A DNA stretch of 64,000 nucleotides from Hyphomicrobium nitrativorans NL23 (GTDB lineage: Bacteria; Pseudomonadota; Alphaproteobacteria; Rhizobiales; Hyphomicrobiaceae): contig NC_022997.1 in assembly GCF_000503895.1 (NCBI RefSeq), positions 3,103,821 to 3,167,820 on the forward strand. The letters run 5' to 3'. This document shows positions 29,380 through 37,667 of this stretch, one piece after another. Position 1 is the stretch's first letter. The number at the start of each line of letters is the position of its first letter. Under the pieces are notes generated by a model. It searched no databases and had not been told where the DNA came from. It saw only the letters and a list, made by a program, of their open reading frames with translations. The position numbers and the translations under genes are program-made.

Positions 29380-32300
29380 TCAGCTTTCGCCCTCGGCAGT
29401 GTCCGTCAGGAGGCGAACGTTGCCGCCGGTTGCGGTTACGTCGGTGGAGCGGACGCGCTCGGTCGCGAAGCGCGCGAGATAGTTCGGACCGCCCGCCTTG
29501 GGGCCCGTGCCCGACAATCCCTCACCCCCGAACGGCTGGACGCCCGGCACCGCGCCGATCTGGTTGCGGTTGACGTAGAGATTGCCGACGCGCGCGCGCT
29601 CGGCCACGAATTTCGCGGTGCTTTCGATGCGGCTGTGCAGGCCGAGCGTCAGGCCGTAGCCCGTGGCGTTCACCTCCTCGATCACCTTCGGCAGGTGTCC
29701 GCCTGCGAAGCGCACCACGTGGAGAATCGGGCCGAACACCTCGCGGTCGAGAACGCTCATGCGATCCATCTCGTAGACGGCGGGCGTAACGTAGGTTCCC
29801 GCGCGGCAGTGGTTCGGCAGGCGCACGTCGATCAATTCGCGGCCCTCGCGCTGCATCCGAACCTTGTGCGCTTCGAGTGCGTCCTGGGCCGCCTCGTCGA
29901 TCACGGGGCCGACGTCGGTCGCATAGTCGAACGGGTCGCCGACATCGAGCGCCTCCGCCGCGCCCGTCAACATGCGGATCGTGTGGGAGGCAATCTCCTC
30001 CTGGACGAAGAGAACGCGCAGCGCCGAGCAGCGTTGGCCCGCGCTGTCGAAGGCCGAGCGCACCGCGTCGCGCACCACCTGCTCGGGCAGCGCGCTGCTG
30101 TCTGCGATCATCGCGTTGAGGCCGCCGGTCTCCGCAATCAGCGGCACGATCTCGGCCTTGCGGTCGGCGAGCGCCTTTTGAATGGCCCACGCGGCTTCGT
30201 TGCCGCCGGTGAACGCCACGCCCTTCACCTTCGGCGACTTGACGAGGGCTGCGCCGACAGCGCCGGTGCCGGTCAACAGATGCAGCACGTCCTTCGGCAC
30301 GCCAGCCGAGTGAAGCAACTGGACCGCGAGCATGGCGGCGACCGGCGACTGCTCGGCGGGTTTGGCGAGCACCGGGTTCCCGGCGGCGAGGGCCGCTGCG
30401 ATCTGGCCCACGAAGATCGCGAGCGGGAAGTTCCACGGCGCGATGCAGGCGAAGGGGCCGCGCCCGCGCAACTCAAGCTCGTTGGTTTCGCCCGTGGGAC
30501 CCTTGAGGATGAGCGGCGCGCTCATGAGGCGGCGCGCTTCCACCGCGTAGTAGCGGAGAAGGTCGACGGTCTCGCGCACCTCGGCGAGAGCCGCCGGCAG
30601 AGTCTTCCCGGCTTCGCGCGCGAGCACCGCCATCAGGCGGGCCCTGTCGCGCTCCACGAGGTCGGCCGCGTAGTCGAGGATGCGTGCGCGTGCGGGGCCG
30701 CCTTGACGATCCCAGCCGTGCGCCGCGCGCTCGGCGCTTGCAAGCGCGGCCTCCACCTCGCGGGGCGTCGCGATACGCACGGACCCCAGGCGTTCGCGGC
30801 GGTCGTGCGGAGAGGTCAACAGCGCCGCTTGAGGGCCGCCAACGGATTCCAGCCCGTCGACGATGGGACCGGCATCGAAGGGCGCGGCGAGCGCGCGCTC
30901 CATGTCGGCTACGAGCCCCGCGCGCGCCGTGCGGTCGGTGAGCGCGACGCCTGCGGAATTCTTGCGCTCCGGCCAAAAGATGTCGCGGGGGCGGACAAGC
31001 GGCTTAACGGCCGTGGGACCGGCGCGCTCGCGTTCGGCCGTTTCGACGGGATCGTACACGATCTGCGCGATGGGCGCCTCGTCGTCGGCCAGGCGGTTCA
31101 CGAACGAGGTGTTGGCGCCGTTCTCCAGCAGGCGGCGCACGAGATAAGACAGCAAATCCTCATGCTCGCCCACGGGCGCGTAGATGCGGCACGGATGGAT
31201 GAGCTTTCCGGGGGCCGAGACTTCCTCGTAGATCGCCTCGCCCATGCCATGCAGGCGCTGGAACTCGAATGGCGTCTCGCTCGCGGCGACGATGGCGGAT
31301 GCGATGGTGTGCGCGTTGTGGGTCGCAAACTGCGGATAGAACGACTTCGGATCCGAGAGCACGAGGCGCATGCACGCGAGATACGAGACATCCGTGTGGA
31401 GCTTGCGCGTCAGCACCGGGTAATCCGAGAGGCCGCGCTCCTGCGCCCATTTGATCTCGCTGTCCCAGTACGCGCCCTTGACGAGGCGGACCGGAATGCG
31501 CTTGCCGCCCATGTCGGCAAGGCGGCGCAGCCAGCGAATGACGGGAATGGCGCGCTTTCCGTACGCCTGGACGGCGATGCCGAGGCCGGTCCAGCGCGCG
31601 AGCGAAGGATCGAGATAGGCGCGCTGGAAGAGGTCGAGCATGACTTCCAGGCGATCCTGCTCTTCGGCATCGAGCGTGATGGCGAGGCCGTGCGATTCGG
31701 CGGCCTTCAGGAGCGCGATGAGGCGCGGATAAAGCTCGTCCGCAAGGCGGGCTTCCTTGCCGGCCTCGTAACGGGGATGGAGCGCCGAAAGCTTCACGGA
31801 CAGGCCGGGGCGCGCGAGTAACGCATCCGGGTGCGAAAGCGGGTTTGGGCCTGCGGCTTCGCCCACCGCCTCGATGGCGGCCATGTAGCGGTCGAAGTAG
31901 CGCTCGGCGTCCTTGGCCGTCATCGCGGCCTCGCCCAGCATGTCGTAGGAGAAGCGGAAGCCGCGTGCCTCGTAAGGCGCGGAACGGCCGATCGCATCGT
32001 GGATCGAGCGGCCGAGGACGAACTGGTCGCCCAAGAGCTTCACGGCCTGGCGGACGGCCTGGCGGATGAAGGGCTCACCCGAGCGGGCGACGAGCCGCTT
32101 CAGGGCTTCCCACGGGTTCGCGCCCTGCGTATCGCCAAGCTTGACGAGGCGGCCCGTGAGCATCAGCCCCCAGGTCGACGCGTTGACGAGCAGGCTTTCG
32201 GAATGGCCGCGGTGGCGTTCCCAATGGCCGCCTGCGATTTTTTCGGCGATGAAGCGGTCCGCCGTGTCGGCGTCGGGGATGCGGAGCAGCGCTTCCGCGA

Positions 32301-32583
32301 GGCACATCAGGATGACGCCCTCCTCGCTCGACAGGCCGTACTCGCGCATGAAGGCGTCGATGCCACCGTGATTGGCGCGGCCGTCGCGGGCGGCCCCGAC
32401 GAGGGCGCGCGCAAGTTCGGACGCGCGGCGGCGCTCGTCGCCGGTGAAGACGGCGCGCTCGATCAGGCCGCCGACGAGACGCGTCTCGTCGGTCAGGTGG
32501 TGAGCTGCGATTTCGTCGCGCGGCGGAACCTCGGCCGCGTCGGCGGCCGAGCCCGCGACCTCGGAATGTCTCAACGCAACCAT
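29380..32583 (-). CDS. putA: Bifunctional proline dehydrogenase / P5C dehydrogenase
   Basis: 1067 residues from the ATG at 32583 (AGAGGGG upstream; another ATG at 32643 is possible). Oxidises proline to glutamate through FAD and NAD+ sites connected by a channel. The proline dehydrogenase barrel (about 170-470) includes LSVKLSALHPRYE, IPVRLVKGAYWD and THNAHTIASAI; the aldehyde dehydrogenase part includes IAPWNFPLAIF, IAETGGLNAMI with the Glu general base, and SAGQRCSALR with the catalytic Cys. An N-terminal DNA-binding ribbon-helix-helix is not visible, so it is a short PutA without autoregulation. It is transcribed divergently from panC. Confidence 0.97.
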   Translation of the reverse strand: MVALRHSEVAGSAADAAEVPPRDEIAAHHLTDETRLVGGLIERAVFTGDERRRASELARALVGAARDGRANHGGIDAFMREYGLSSEEGVILMCLAEALLRIPDADTADRFIAEKIAGGHWERHRGHSESLLVNASTWGLMLTGRLVKLGDTQGANPWEALKRLVARSGEPFIRQAVRQAVKLLGDQFVLGRSIHDAIGRSAPYEARGFRFSYDMLGEAAMTAKDAERYFDRYMAAIEAVGEAAGPNPLSHPDALLARPGLSVKLSALHPRYEAGKEARLADELYPRLIALLKAAESHGLAITLDAEEQDRLEVMLDLFQRAYLDPSLARWTGLGIAVQAYGKRAIPVIRWLRRLADMGGKRIPVRLVKGAYWDSEIKWAQERGLSDYPVLTRKLHTDVSYLACMRLVLSDPKSFYPQFATHNAHTIASAIVAASETPFEFQRLHGMGEAIYEEVSAPGKLIHPCRIYAPVGEHEDLLSYLVRRLLENGANTSFVNRLADDEAPIAQIVYDPVETAERERAGPTAVKPLVRPRDIFWPERKNSAGVALTDRTARAGLVADMERALAAPFDAGPIVDGLESVGGPQAALLTSPHDRRERLGSVRIATPREVEAALASAERAAHGWDRQGGPARARILDYAADLVERDRARLMAVLAREAGKTLPAALAEVRETVDLLRYYAVEARRLMSAPLILKGPTGETNELELRGRGPFACIAPWNFPLAIFVGQIAAALAAGNPVLAKPAEQSPVAAMLAVQLLHSAGVPKDVLHLLTGTGAVGAALVKSPKVKGVAFTGGNEAAWAIQKALADRKAEIVPLIAETGGLNAMIADSSALPEQVVRDAVRSAFDSAGQRCSALRVLFVQEEIASHTIRMLTGAAEALDVGDPFDYATDVGPVIDEAAQDALEAHKVRMQREGRELIDVRLPNHCRAGTYVTPAVYEMDRMSVLDREVFGPILHVVRFAGGHLPKVIEEVNATGYGLTLGLHSRIESTAKFVAERARVGNLYVNRNQIGAVPGVQPFGGEGLSGTGPKAGGPNYLARFATERVRSTDVTATGGNVRLLTDTAEGES

Positions 32584-32791
32584 AGGGTCCCCTCTTCTCG
32601 CCGAGAGCACACCTGATTCTCCGGGGCTTTGCACTGTGGACATGGCTGTTCGCTGTGGGTTCTACAACGGCGCCGCGGGGCGGCAGGCGTTCTCCCCGTT
32701 ATCGGCCCCTTGACGGCGGGCGCCGGGCGGCCTCACTTCGCGCGCAGAGATGAGCCAAACTCGCCGCTGAGCCAGCACAGAGGTATTGCCC

Positions 32792-33607
32792 TTGAAGACC
32801 GTCCGGACGATCAGCGACTTGAGGGCCCAGGTGGCGCAATGGCGTGCGGGCGGAGACACCATTGCCCTGGTGCCGACCATGGGCGCGTTGCATGCCGGGC
32901 ACATCGCGCTGGTGGCGGCGGCGCTGGCGCTCGCGGATCGAGCCGTGGTGTCGATTTTCGTCAATCCGACCCAGTTCGCGCCGCACGAGGACCTCGCCCG
33001 CTATCCGCGCGACGAAGCGGGCGACCTCGCGAAGCTCGCAGGGGCAGGGGCGCATCTCGTGTGGGCTCCCCCTGTTGCCGAAATCTACCCGGAGGGCTTT
33101 GCGACACGGCTCGAAGTCGGCGGGGCGGCGCTGCCGCTCGAAGGCGCGTTCCGGCCGCATCACTTCGGCGGCGTGGCGACGGTGGTGTGCAAGCTTCTGA
33201 TGTCGGCGATGCCCGACATGGCCCTGTTCGGAGAGAAAGATTTCCAGCAACTCGCCGTGATCCGGCAGATGGCGCGCGACCTGGTGCTTCCGGTCTCGAT
33301 CCGCAGCGTGCCGACCGTGCGCGAGCACGACGGCCTCGCCCTCTCCTCGCGCAACGCTTATCTCACCGAAGACGAGCGCTATATCGCGCCGATGCTCTAC
33401 AAGGCGATCTCCGACGTGGCGCGCGGGCGCGATCCACGCGATGCGGCGAGTGCCCTTCTCGCGGCGGGCTTTGCGAAGGTCGATTACATCGAGGTGCGGG
33501 ACGCGGAGACGCTTGCGCCATTCGTGCCCGGCAGCGGACGGCCCGGGCGCGTGCTGGCCGCCGCGTGGCTCGGCAAGACGCGGCTCATCGACAACGTGGC
33601 GTGTTAG
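32792..33607 (+). CDS. panC: Pantothenate synthetase
   Basis: 271 residues. Joins pantoate and beta-alanine with ATP to make pantothenate, the precursor of CoA. Motifs: PTMGALHAGHIALV (HIGH-like, with the two His of nucleotidyltransferases), FVNPTQFAPHEDLARYPR, and FGEKDFQQL and REHDGLALSSRN of the C-terminal lobe. The start is TTG at 32792 with AGAGG 8 bases upstream, giving MKTVRTISDLRAQ; a TTG two codons earlier lies too close to that site. panB is not adjacent. Next gene downstream is convergent. Nothing unusual beyond the TTG start. Confidence 0.95.
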   Translation: MKTVRTISDLRAQVAQWRAGGDTIALVPTMGALHAGHIALVAAALALADRAVVSIFVNPTQFAPHEDLARYPRDEAGDLAKLAGAGAHLVWAPPVAEIYPEGFATRLEVGGAALPLEGAFRPHHFGGVATVVCKLLMSAMPDMALFGEKDFQQLAVIRQMARDLVLPVSIRSVPTVREHDGLALSSRNAYLTEDERYIAPMLYKAISDVARGRDPRDAASALLAAGFAKVDYIEVRDAETLAPFVPGSGRPGRVLAAAWLGKTRLIDNVAC

Positions 33608-33628
33608 ACGGGCGGCGTCGCGTGCCGC

Positions 33629-34567
33629 TCAATCGGTTGTCGGCTTGCGCGTTGCGAGCCAGAGGCCGAAGGCGATGAGCGCGATGCCTGCGCCGTGGTA
33701 GAGGTGCACGCGCTCGCCGAGCAGAAGCACCGCGAGCACGATCCCGAACACGGGGATCAGATGCACGGTGAGACCGGCCAAGTTCGCCCCGAGGAGCGCG
33801 ACCGTGCGGTTGAAGGCCATGTACGCGAACACGGACGCAAAAACCGCCACATACCCGAGCGCGGCCAGCGCATTCGTCGTGACCGGGAACGAGCCGACAA
33901 GGATCGTTTCGGCGACGTAAAACGGCAGCAGCAGCAGCGCGCCGAGCGCGAAGCTCGCGAACGCAAAGCTGAACCCGTGCACCGGCGGGCGCACGCGAAG
34001 AAGCGCCGTATAGACGGCGTAGCAAACGACGGCTGCGAGCATCCACAGATCGCCGCGCTTGAAATCCAGGTTCAGAAGCACGTCCGGATCGCCGTGGGAG
34101 ATGAGGATCAGCGTGCCCGCAAACGAGGCGACGATGCCCGCGGCTTGGCGGCCCGTCACCGCCTCGCGGAAGATCAGAAACGTCGCCAGCACCACGACGA
34201 TGGGCATCGCCGTCTGCAGCATCACGATGTTGATGGCCGTCGTCGTGTGGGCGGCAATGTACAGGAACGTATTGAAGATGCTGATGCCGAGCGTGGTCAG
34301 CAACAGCATGATCGGCCAGCGCTCGCGCATTTTGGGAAGATCGCGGGCGAGGTGCGGCCAGGCAATCGGCAGGACCACAAGCGCGGCCAACGTCCAGCGC
34401 CAAAAGGCGAGCCCGATCGGAGGCACGTCGGCCGTGACGCTGCGCGCGACGATGGCGTTGCCGGCCCAGAACAGGCCCGGCAAGAGCATCAAGACCCACG
34501 GATTGTCGCCCAAGGCGGCGAAGCCAGAGGCGCGCGGCGCCCCGGCGGGGTGTTGCTTGTCTTGCAT
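33629..34567 (-). CDS. EamA/DMT family transporter
   Basis: 312 residues with about ten hydrophobic segments, typical of the drug/metabolite transporter superfamily with two EamA repeats. The first repeat contains NAIVARSVTADVPPIGLAFW and the second starts around GDLWMLAAVVCYAVYTALL. It belongs to the ten-helix EamA type (RhaT/YdcZ-like) rather than the four-helix SMR type. Substrate cannot be predicted: amino acids and metabolites are common in this family. The N-terminal 20 residues are hydrophilic. It is convergent with panC and divergent from parE. Confidence 0.88.
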   Translation of the reverse strand: MQDKQHPAGAPRASGFAALGDNPWVLMLLPGLFWAGNAIVARSVTADVPPIGLAFWRWTLAALVVLPIAWPHLARDLPKMRERWPIMLLLTTLGISIFNTFLYIAAHTTTAINIVMLQTAMPIVVVLATFLIFREAVTGRQAAGIVASFAGTLILISHGDPDVLLNLDFKRGDLWMLAAVVCYAVYTALLRVRPPVHGFSFAFASFALGALLLLPFYVAETILVGSFPVTTNALAALGYVAVFASVFAYMAFNRTVALLGANLAGLTVHLIPVFGIVLAVLLLGERVHLYHGAGIALIAFGLWLATRKPTTD

Positions 34568-34853
34568 GGTTCGATCTTCTCGATAGCCGGCCCTGCGGCC
34601 ACATCCTTGATACCAGGATCAGCGGAAGGGGCCACCACGCGGCCGTTCTCCGCGACGTTTTGGCCTCGCCTTGTGCCGGGATCGCCGCCAAAAATCGTTC
34701 CGCTGTGGCTGCTTGGCACGTCCGGCTTGCCAATCCACAGGGCGGCGTGCCACCTGTGCGGCCACGCATGACCATTCGGGATTCGGGCTCCGCTCGCAAT
34801 CGTTCCGCGTCGCGTCGCCGGGCCACGCTTTCATTGGCGAGGGAAGACGGCGC

Positions 34854-36869
34854 ATGAGCCACTCGATCCGTGATCTCTTCTCGAACCTGACACAGAGCAT
34901 GACCGAAAAGACAGCCCGCGCCCGCAAAATCAGCGACGGTGCCGAGACTTACACGGCCGCAGATATCGAAGTCCTGGAAGGGCTCGAACCCGTGCGGCGC
35001 CGTCCCGGCATGTACATCGGCGGCACCGACGAGAAGGCGCTGCACCACCTCTTCGCCGAGGTGATCGATAACTCGATGGACGAAGCGGTGGCGGGTCACG
35101 CCGACTGGATCGACGTGCGCTTCGACGCGGACGGCTATCTTTCCGTCGCCGATAACGGCCGCGGCATTCCCGTCGACCCGCATCCCAAGTTCAAGAACAA
35201 GAGCGCGCTCGAAGTCATCATGTGCACGCTGCACGCGGGCGGCAAGTTCGACGGTAAAGCGTACAACACGTCGGGCGGCCTGCATGGCGTCGGTGTCTCG
35301 GTCGTCAACGCGCTCTCCGATACGTGCGAGGTCGAGGTCGCGCGCGGCCAGCAGCTCTACCGCATGGTGTTCTCGCGCGGCGTACCGCAGACAAAGCTCG
35401 AAAAGCTCGGGCCGGTGATGAACCGGCGCGGCACGCGCGTGCGCTTCCACCCGGACGAGACCATTTTCGGCAAGGGGGCGCACTTCAAGCCCGCGCGGCT
35501 GTTCAAGATGGCGCGCTCGAAGGCTTATCTCTTCGGCGGCGTCGAGATCCGCTGGAGCTGCGATCCGTCGCTGATCAAGGACGATACGCCCGCCGAAGCC
35601 GTGTTTCGCTTCCCAGGCGGCCTCAAGGATTTTCTCGCCTCCGAGATCGGCGCGCAGACGCGCGTGGCGGGCGATATCTTTGCCGGAAATATCCAGCGCG
35701 AGGGCAAGCATGGCTCGGTCGAATGGGCTATCGCGTGGATCGCGGATGCCGACGGCTTCTCGCGCTCCTACTGCAATACGATCCCGACCGGCGAAGGCGG
35801 CACGCACGAGAACGGCCTGCGCTCGGCACTCTCGAAGAGCTTGCGGGAGTTCGGCGACCGAGTCGGAAACCGGCGGGCGGCGCAGATCACAGCCGACGAC
35901 GTCATGGGGACCGCCGCGGCGATGCTCTCCGTTTTCATCCGCGAGCCGGAATTCCAGGGCCAGACCAAGGACAAACTCGCAACCGTCGAAGCTTCGCGCA
36001 TCGTAGAGCAAGCGGTGAAGGATGCGTTCGACCATTGGCTTGCCGACAACCCGCAGCAGGCGACGAAGCTTCTCGAATGGGTCATCGAGCAGGCGGAAAC
36101 GCGTCTGCGCCGCCGCCGCGAAAAGGAGATCGGACGCCAGTCGGCGACGCGCAGGCTGCGCCTCCCCGGCAAACTTGCGGACTGCTCCGTTCAACAGGCC
36201 GCGGGCACGGAAATCTTTATCGTCGAGGGCGACTCGGCCGGTGGCTCGGCCAAAAGCGCGCGCGTGCGCGAGACGCAGGCTGTTCTGCCGCTGCGCGGCA
36301 AGATCCTGAACGTGGCGAACGCCTCGTCAGCCAAGCTCGCGCAGAACCAGCTTCTCTCGGACCTCATCCAGGCGCTCGGCGTGGGGACGGGCAGCCGCTA
36401 TCGCGATGACGATCTCCGCTACGAGCGCGTGATCGTGATGACGGACGCGGACGTGGACGGCGCGCACATCGCCTCGCTTCTGATCACGTTCTTCTATCAG
36501 GAGATGCCGGAGCTGATCGAGAACGGGCACCTCTTCCTCGCCGTTCCGCCGCTCTACAAGCTCACGCATGGCGCCAAGTCGTTTTACGCCACGACAGAGG
36601 CCCAGCGCGATGCCCTGATCAAGAGCGAGTTCGCGGCCAACGCCAAGGTGGAGATCAGCCGCTTCAAGGGCCTTGGCGAGATGAACGCCTCGCAGCTCAA
36701 AGAGACGACAATGGATCCCACGCGGCGGACGCTGCTGCGCGTCGAGATTGGCGACGGCGACAAGGGTGAGATTGCGGATGCGGTGAATGCGCTTATGGGG
36801 TCGAAGCCGGAAGCGCGCTTCCGCTTCATCCAGGACCGCGCCGCGTTCGCGACGGATCTCGATATCTAG
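34854..36869 (+). CDS. parE: DNA topoisomerase IV subunit B
   Basis: 671 residues. ATPase subunit that decatenates daughter chromosomes together with ParC. The GHKL ATPase domain is marked by LEGLEPVRRRPGMYIGG, IDNSMDEAVAG and NTSGGLHGVGVSVVNALS. The TOPRIM part has EGDSAGGSAK and MTDADVDGAHIA, and the C-terminal domain ends QLKETTMDPTRRTLLRV. The distinction from GyrB rests on length (about 670, versus 800 for GyrB with its insertion) and the RAKISDG-type leader. The start at 34854 is preceded by GAGGGA; the frame is open farther upstream without conserved sequence. parC is not in the window. Confidence 0.95.
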   Translation: MSHSIRDLFSNLTQSMTEKTARARKISDGAETYTAADIEVLEGLEPVRRRPGMYIGGTDEKALHHLFAEVIDNSMDEAVAGHADWIDVRFDADGYLSVADNGRGIPVDPHPKFKNKSALEVIMCTLHAGGKFDGKAYNTSGGLHGVGVSVVNALSDTCEVEVARGQQLYRMVFSRGVPQTKLEKLGPVMNRRGTRVRFHPDETIFGKGAHFKPARLFKMARSKAYLFGGVEIRWSCDPSLIKDDTPAEAVFRFPGGLKDFLASEIGAQTRVAGDIFAGNIQREGKHGSVEWAIAWIADADGFSRSYCNTIPTGEGGTHENGLRSALSKSLREFGDRVGNRRAAQITADDVMGTAAAMLSVFIREPEFQGQTKDKLATVEASRIVEQAVKDAFDHWLADNPQQATKLLEWVIEQAETRLRRRREKEIGRQSATRRLRLPGKLADCSVQQAAGTEIFIVEGDSAGGSAKSARVRETQAVLPLRGKILNVANASSAKLAQNQLLSDLIQALGVGTGSRYRDDDLRYERVIVMTDADVDGAHIASLLITFFYQEMPELIENGHLFLAVPPLYKLTHGAKSFYATTEAQRDALIKSEFAANAKVEISRFKGLGEMNASQLKETTMDPTRRTLLRVEIGDGDKGEIADAVNALMGSKPEARFRFIQDRAAFATDLDI

Positions 36870-36872
36870 ACC

Positions 36873-36967
36873 ATGATCGCTTCGGACCCTAGCCGCTCCG
36901 ATCGGCGCGCCGCCTACCCGGCGCGGCGTGAATCGGCAGCGCGGAGAAAGTCCGAAGCGTGAATCAT
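36873..36967. repeat. Palindromic intergenic repeat downstream of parE
   Basis: GCTTCGGAC (36879-36887) is inverted at 36950-36958, with an inner GC-rich palindromic region (GGCGCGCC around 36905). The outer arms extend imperfectly to ATGATC at 36873 and AATCAT at 36967. It has the character of extragenic palindromic elements, and lies directly behind the parE stop, so it may also serve as a 3'-end structure. Confidence 0.6.
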
Positions 36968-36982
36968 CGGTCTCATCAAAGA

Positions 36983-37028
36983 TCTAGAGCGTCCGATCCG
37001 ATTCCATCGGATCGGAAAACGCTCTAGA
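36983..37028. repeat. REP-like 20-bp hairpin
   Basis: TCTAGAGCGT-CCGATCCGAT (36983-37002), loop TCC, ATCGGATCGG (37006-37015), three A residues, ACGCTCTAGA (37019-37028): two nested perfect 10-bp arms with an AAA bulge. A CTAGAGCG half-arm recurs at about 37045. Elements of the form CTAGAGCG...CGCTCTAG are typical extragenic repeats in Rhizobiales genomes. Confidence 0.75.
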
Positions 37029-37064
37029 AAACACGCTCGACACCTAGAGCGCGCCGTCGCCCGG

Positions 37065-37286
37065 CTATTTCGTCGACAGCACCGATGCGCGGATCGGCAC
37101 GCAAAACACTTCCGCGTTGCCCTCGTCGATCACGCGCAACGACCAGCCCACCCACCTCTCGTCATCGCCCAGATCGCGCGCCATCGCCGATGCATGATTG
37201 ATGACGTCCGTGCGGCGCTCGAAATCCACGCCGCGCGGGTCGATGTGGATGTTCGTCCCGCTTTCCAGGTGAAAATAGTAGCGCAT
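37065..37286 (-). CDS. DUF6894 family small protein
   Basis: 73 residues from the ATG at 37286: MRYYFHLESGTNIHIDPRGV, then DDERWVGWSLRVIDEGN and a short C-terminus. The Tyr-Tyr-Phe-His-Leu start and Asp-x-x-Gly segment are hallmarks of the DUF6894 family, small proteins abundant in Rhizobiales (often in several copies) with no known function. An in-frame ATG ten codons earlier is not supported by conservation. It is a single gene between the parE repeats and a divergent regulator-like gene. Soluble, no Cys pair, no signal. Confidence 0.82.
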   Translation of the reverse strand: MRYYFHLESGTNIHIDPRGVDFERRTDVINHASAMARDLGDDERWVGWSLRVIDEGNAEVFCVPIRASVLSTK

Positions 37287-37667
37287 GGTCCCAGCTCGAT
37301 CCCGTGCCTGCTTCAAATCTAGTTTTCAAATGTTCAGCGCGACGGCGCACACCGCTCAAACGGAGCATTTCGGATGCGCTGGAATTGGCGCTCGTACAGA
37401 GCCCGGCCACACATCCGTCGGGCTCGCGAAGGGCCGACGGGCAGGGAGGAGACACCCGCTACGCCCTTCGCTCGGCACCCCGCTGCCTGGCCCGGATCGG
37501 GACGCTAGGCGGAAGGCCCGGCCGGCGGTAGTATGACACCGTAATTTACGGTTACATGCCCCGCATCATGCTCAAGAAAATCGTTCGGTGTCAGATCCTT
37601 ACCGGATGACCCGCCGCCCGAGCCCTCGCACTCCACCCGCGGAAAATCCATCGCGCCGACAGGAGCC
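37287..37667. other. Divergent intergenic stretch, no gene seen
   Basis: 381 bases between the DUF6894 gene (minus) and the TPR protein (plus). Open frames on both strands lack ribosome-binding sites and recognisable proteins. AGGAG lies 4 bases before the TPR gene start. No strong hairpin was seen. Confidence 0.4.

Noticed and set aside
33585..36194. 869-codon open frame on minus across parE and the EamA gene
   Set aside because: Reads through two real genes in antisense; artefact of GC-rich codon use.
36873..37028. parE terminator
   Set aside because: The palindromes behind parE lack a U-run, so they were kept as extragenic repeats, not called as intrinsic terminators.
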